From: DAONLM01 sp035406685 | GTDB lineage: Bacteria > Spirochaetota > GWE2-31-10 > MWDO01 | DNA length: 10,632 nt | Direction of reading: 5' to 3' | NCBI GenBank assembly: GCA_035406685.1 | Contig: DAONLM010000102.1 | Span: 1 to 10,632, forward strand | In this document: piece by piece, positions 7,399 to 10,632 of the stretch | Layout: each line of letters begins with the position of its first letter | How positions within the stretch are numbered: position 1 is the first letter of the stretch | Made by a program: the position numbers and the translations under genes | Notes under the pieces: model-generated | What the model was told of the DNA's origin: nothing | What the model saw: the letters and a program-made list of their open reading frames with translations, nothing else | Databases searched by the model: none

Positions 7399-8988
7399 AT
7401 GGTTCTTATACTTGATAATTATGATTCATTTACATACAATCTCTTTCAGATATTTTTAAAATACAATTATCCTATAAAGGTTGTAAGATCAGATAAAATT
7501 ACAATTAAAGAGATAGAGAAACTCAATCCTTCATATATAGTTTTATCCCCTGGTCCTGGGACGCCACAGGAGGCTGGTATCTGCATAGAAGTTGTCGAAA
7601 AACTTAAAGGCAAATATCCTATTTTAGGAGTATGTCTTGGGCATCAGGCAATTTTAGCAAGTTTTGGTGTTCCTATTGTAAATGCTGCAAGAATTGTCCA
7701 TGGAAAGGTTGAAAGACTTATTCACAATGGTAAGGGTATATTTAGAAACATAAGCCCCGACACAAAAGTAACAAGGTATCACTCTTTAGCAGCCAAAGAA
7801 AAAGATATACCAGAATGTTTTACCATCTCAGCAAAATGTGAGGATGGCGAGGTAATGGCAGTAGAACATAAAGAGTATCATCTTGTTGGCGTTCAATTTC
7901 ATCCAGAATCGATTGGTACAAAAGAGGGAGAAAAGATGATTCTTAATTTTCTCCATTATAGAAGAGAGAATGTGCCTGTAAAAGAGTGTCTTGCAAAACT
8001 TCTAAAAAAAGAAAATCTAACATTTACAGAAGCATATGATATAATGGATGAACTTACAGAAGGCAATATGCATGAATCACAAATAGGCTCCCTTCTTACC
8101 TCCTTACAGATAAAAGGATTTACATCTGAGGAACTAGCTGGATTTGCTTCAATTCTTAGAAAAAAGGCAATCTCTTTTCCAAAACCAAAGGAGAATGAAA
8201 AAAGACTTGATACCTGTGGCACAGGTGGTGCAACAAATTCAAAGACATTCAATGTATCAACAACAGTGGCTCTAATTGCTGCGTCCTGTGGAGCAAAAGT
8301 TGTAAAACATGGTAATAGGGCTGTAACTTCAAAATCTGGTAGTGCAGATCTATTGGAAAGGCTTGGCTTAAATATAGAGATGAGTGTAGAAAAGGCAATC
8401 CAACTCTATTATAAGACTGGCTTTACCTTTTTATATGCAAGAAAATTTCATGCAGCAATGAGATTTGCCGCTCCTTCAAGAGCCGCTCTCGGTTTTAGAA
8501 CTGTTTTTAATGTAATAGGGCCACTTTCAAATCCAGCGTATGCGACTCATCAGATAATTGGTGTATTTGATAAAGATATGACAGAAAAAATTGCAGAGGC
8601 ATTAATAATACTTGGCATAAAAAGGGCCATGGTTGTCAGTGCCTTTAATGGTCTTGATGAAATTTCTTTATCATGTCCAACAAAGATTACTGAGATAAAA
8701 GATGGCTGGCTCAAATCATATATTTTTAATCCAGAAGATATAGGGCTAAGTTATGCAAAACATGAAGATCTTGTTGGTGGAGATGCAGAAGTTAATAAGA
8801 ACATAACATTGAGTATTTTAAAAGGCGAAGATGGTCCTAAAACAGACCTTGCTTTATTGAACTGTGGGGCAGCTTTATATGTTTACGGCATAGCAGAAAG
8901 TATCAAAGAAGGGTATGAAATAGGTAAGACAGCTACTAAAAGTGGAAAATCTTTTGAATTTTTAAATAAAATCATAAAAGAGGGATAA
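7399..8988 (+). CDS. trpGD: fused anthranilate synthase glutaminase / anthranilate phosphoribosyltransferase
   Basis: A two-enzyme fusion of 529 residues. The TrpG half (1 to about 190) is a class I glutamine amidotransferase: DNYDSFTYN (6-14), SPGPGTP (50-56), the nucleophile C79 in GVCLGHQ, and the triad partners H168 and E170 in QFHPE. It supplies ammonia to TrpE. The TrpD half (about 195-529) joins anthranilate to PRPP: DTCGTGG (271-277) and KHGNR (303-307) for PRPP binding, GFRTVFNVIGPLSNP (365-379), and the metal-binding GLDE (418-421). All key residues are present, so both activities are expected. The same order of fusion occurs in E. coli (its TrpD protein) and Thermotoga. AGGAGG (7388-7393) lies 5 bases before ATG, and the gap from trpE is 14 bases, so the two are co-transcribed. 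Confidence 0.96.
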   Translation: MVLILDNYDSFTYNLFQIFLKYNYPIKVVRSDKITIKEIEKLNPSYIVLSPGPGTPQEAGICIEVVEKLKGKYPILGVCLGHQAILASFGVPIVNAARIVHGKVERLIHNGKGIFRNISPDTKVTRYHSLAAKEKDIPECFTISAKCEDGEVMAVEHKEYHLVGVQFHPESIGTKEGEKMILNFLHYRRENVPVKECLAKLLKKENLTFTEAYDIMDELTEGNMHESQIGSLLTSLQIKGFTSEELAGFASILRKKAISFPKPKENEKRLDTCGTGGATNSKTFNVSTTVALIAASCGAKVVKHGNRAVTSKSGSADLLERLGLNIEMSVEKAIQLYYKTGFTFLYARKFHAAMRFAAPSRAALGFRTVFNVIGPLSNPAYATHQIIGVFDKDMTEKIAEALIILGIKRAMVVSAFNGLDEISLSCPTKITEIKDGWLKSYIFNPEDIGLSYAKHEDLVGGDAEVNKNITLSILKGEDGPKTDLALLNCGAALYVYGIAESIKEGYEIGKTATKSGKSFEFLNKIIKEG

Positions 8989-8991
8989 AAT

Positions 8992-10182
8992 TTGCTTGAA
9001 TTTTCTGGTAAATATACAAAAGCCAGTGTAATGACTGATAATATAGATCAGGAGACAATTTCACAGATCTATACCTTTTTAAATCAAGAGATATTTAAAA
9101 ATTCAAAAATAGTAATTATGCCGGATTGTCATAAAGGGGCCGGAACTGTCATAGGATTTACAATGCCATTAAAGGATTTTGTAATTCCAAATATGATAGG
9201 GGTTGACATTGGTTGTGGAATAGAAGCATATAAACTAGGCGAGATTGAGATCGATTTTGAGGATTTTGATAGATATTTACGTGAGAATATCCCATGTGGA
9301 TTTGATATAAGAAAGACAAAACCTCCAATAATATTGGATAATAAAGATTTTAATGAAAGACTCAATAAAACAGTAAATAATTTAAAATCAGATTATAAAG
9401 GAAAATATGAAATAGAGTATGAGAGAGTTATCAAGTCAATTGGAACATTAGGTGGTGGTAATCATTTTATAGAAATAGATGTTGATAATAAAAATAACAA
9501 ATATCTTGTTATTCATAGTGGTAGTAGAAATTTTGGCAAAAAAATAGCAGAATTTTATCAACATAAAGCAAAGGATTATATAGAAAAGCATAAAATCAAA
9601 GGAATTGCAAAGGGACTCGAATATCTTTTTACTTTTGAAAAGGATGGAAAGTCTTATCTTGAAGATATGAGATTAGCACAGGAATACGCATCTCTTAATA
9701 GAAAAGTTATGGCGTTTATTCTTTTGAAATATTTTAAAAAATCAAAAGAGACGATTATGACAGAAAACTTTTTTGATGGGATAGAAGTAATAAGATCCAT
9801 TCATAATTATATAAATTTTAATGATAAAATAATAAGAAAAGGGGCAATCTCTGCTCATAAAGATGAAAGATTAATTATACCGCTTAACATGAGGGATGGC
9901 ACTATTATTGGAACAGGAAAAGGTAATCAAGAATGGAATATCTCTGCCCCTCATGGTGCTGGTCGAATTCTTTCAAGAAGTATGGCTAAAAAACAACTTT
10001 CACTTTCAGAATTTAAAGAAACCATGAAAGGAATCTGGTCGAGTTGTATTGAGAAAGATACAATTGATGAATCCCCAATGGCATACAAACCAAAAGAGGA
10101 GATTTTAAAATATATTTCTGATACAATTAGTATTGATTTTATTATGAAACCAATATATAATTTTAAGGCAAGTGACGAATAA
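8992..10182 (+). CDS. rtcB: RtcB-family RNA ligase
   Basis: RtcB joins 3'-phosphate or 2',3'-cyclic-phosphate RNA ends to 5'-OH ends using GTP and manganese, in RNA repair or tRNA splicing. The 396 residues include MPDCHKGAG (43-51), VDIGCG (71-76, with D72 and C75), GGGNHFIE (154-161, H158), IHSGSRNFG (174-182, H175), H271 and SAPHGAGR (318-325). H321 matches the histidine that takes GMP in E. coli RtcB, and the metal ligands Cys and three His are all there, so it should be active. The start is TTG; AGAGGG (8979-8984) 7 bases upstream supports it, and the N-terminal residues before the next Met (14) look family-like. It begins 3 bases after the trpGD stop, so translation is probably coupled to trpGD. 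No RtcA, RtcR or archease gene is in the window. Confidence 0.94.
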   Translation: MLEFSGKYTKASVMTDNIDQETISQIYTFLNQEIFKNSKIVIMPDCHKGAGTVIGFTMPLKDFVIPNMIGVDIGCGIEAYKLGEIEIDFEDFDRYLRENIPCGFDIRKTKPPIILDNKDFNERLNKTVNNLKSDYKGKYEIEYERVIKSIGTLGGGNHFIEIDVDNKNNKYLVIHSGSRNFGKKIAEFYQHKAKDYIEKHKIKGIAKGLEYLFTFEKDGKSYLEDMRLAQEYASLNRKVMAFILLKYFKKSKETIMTENFFDGIEVIRSIHNYINFNDKIIRKGAISAHKDERLIIPLNMRDGTIIGTGKGNQEWNISAPHGAGRILSRSMAKKQLSLSEFKETMKGIWSSCIEKDTIDESPMAYKPKEEILKYISDTISIDFIMKPIYNFKASDE

Positions 10183-10473
10183 TATCCATCTTTTTAAAAA
10201 GAGAGATTTGTATAATATAACTATAATTTTTTTTATAACAACATATAAGACATATGTCGTAGTTTTAAGGGGGATATCCCACTTGCAAAAAGGGGATATC
10301 TATTTCAATAATTGAGAATATTCTTCGTTAATAAAAGGGGATATCTGAATAATAAGAATAAAAATATTTTTAGTATGAAAAACTATTTTTTACCGATCTT
10401 AATAAGGATCTTACACCAGATTTAGTATAATAAATAATTTTTTTTAAAAGCAACAATAATATCCCTCTTATAC
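10183..10473. other. intergenic region after rtcB
   Basis: These 291 bases hold no credible ORF. They contain a short AT palindrome right after rtcB (around TCTTTTTAAAAAGA, not a convincing terminator), GACATATGTC (10249-10258), the GGGGATATC repeats, and the imperfect palindrome GATCTTAATAAGGATC. A mobile-element end begins immediately after. Confidence 0.6.
10270..10345. repeat. three GGGGATATC direct repeats
   Basis: Copies lie at 10270-10278, 10292-10300 and 10337-10345, each preceded by A-rich sequence. Starts are 22 and 45 bases apart, close to two and four helical turns. The first copy continues to CCC, making GGGATATCCC a perfect palindrome, and its right half can form an 8-bp hairpin with the second copy (GATATCCC at 10273-10280 with GGGATATC at 10293-10300). 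They could be protein-binding sites or remnants of a repeat element; no U-tract follows, so it is not a standard terminator. Confidence 0.6.
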
Positions 10474-10632
10474 GGGTGTGATTTTATTTTTAGGCAAAAA
10501 TTTTTAATTTTTTTCTTAAATTTTGTAAAGGATTTTCTTAAAAATTTTGTGATTAATATATAGAAATATTTTTTTGTAAGGAGATGGTATGATAAAAGTC
10601 TGGTAGTCCAGATAAAAAGTTTTCCTTATTTG
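10474..10632 (+). mobile_element. left end of a second mobile element, cut by the window edge
   Basis: Bases 10474-10504 match 56-86 of the foldback element exactly (31 bases), in the direction that places the element body to the right. The interior then diverges. AAGGAG (10578-10583) precedes ATG at 10589, but that frame stops after five codons (TAG at 10604). The frame starting GAT at 10591 stays open to the edge. Either a transposase gene starts just here or further right, perhaps with a broken or shifted start, or this is another non-coding copy. The transposase family cannot be judged from this. Confidence 0.6.

Noticed and set aside
4570..9365. Minus-strand ORFs of 60-120 codons opposite rseP, trpE, trpGD and rtcB
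   Set aside because: They lie opposite well-supported genes, have low-complexity composition (runs of Ser, Phe, Ile), and match no family I recognise.
8992..10182. RtcB as part of a defence island
   Set aside because: No toxin, nuclease, reverse transcriptase or other defence gene is nearby; the neighbours are metabolic.
10270..10345. CRISPR array
   Set aside because: The repeats are only about 9-11 bases, spacing is uneven, and there are only three copies and no cas genes.

Overview
The window is very AT-rich; by eye well under a third of bases are G or C. It uses Shine-Dalgarno sites and sigma70-like promoters, and all genes lie on the + strand. Gene content (a periplasmic site-2 protease, a signal-peptide protein, a fused TrpG-TrpD, an RtcB ligase) indicates a bacterium, probably diderm because of the RseP-type protease. 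I think of a low-GC Spirochaetota-like or other anaerobic lineage, but no feature here fixes the phylum and I hold that guess loosely.

Layout. Bases 56-257 are a 202-bp foldback element (MITE-like). Its ends are near-perfect inverted repeats and its interior also folds back. Then comes a 1195-residue exported protein (373-3960): signal peptide, a LamG-like sandwich region, a gluzincin-type HEETH metallopeptidase region, calcium-binding DxDGDG repeats, and four tandem modules of about 165 residues. A gap with a good promoter leads to the RseP-type intramembrane protease (4222-5613). A tRNA-Leu(CAG) follows at 5621-5704. Between the tRNA and trpE lies an apparent trp attenuator: a strongly ribosome-bound 15-codon leader ORF with one Trp codon near its stop, a hairpin over that codon, and an intrinsic terminator. 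Then come trpE (5945-7384), a fused trpGD (7399-8988) and an rtcB RNA ligase gene (8992-10182, TTG start), spaced 14 and 3 nt apart as one operon. The last 450 bases carry three GGGGATATC repeats and the outer end of a second mobile element. That end shares 31 identical bases with the left end of the 56-257 element.

How the genes work together. TrpE and the TrpG half of TrpGD make anthranilate from chorismate and glutamine. The TrpD half joins it to PRPP. The remaining trp genes (trpC, trpF, trpB, trpA) are not in this window. RtcB is an RNA repair/splicing ligase with no known link to tryptophan synthesis; it appears to be translationally coupled to trpGD and so would fall under the same leader control. 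The exported protein and RseP look like separate transcription units. Most notable are the compact trp leader next to a tRNA, the rtcB linkage, the multi-module exported protein, and the shared element ends on both sides of the region. I see no CRISPR array, phage genes or recognisable defence system.
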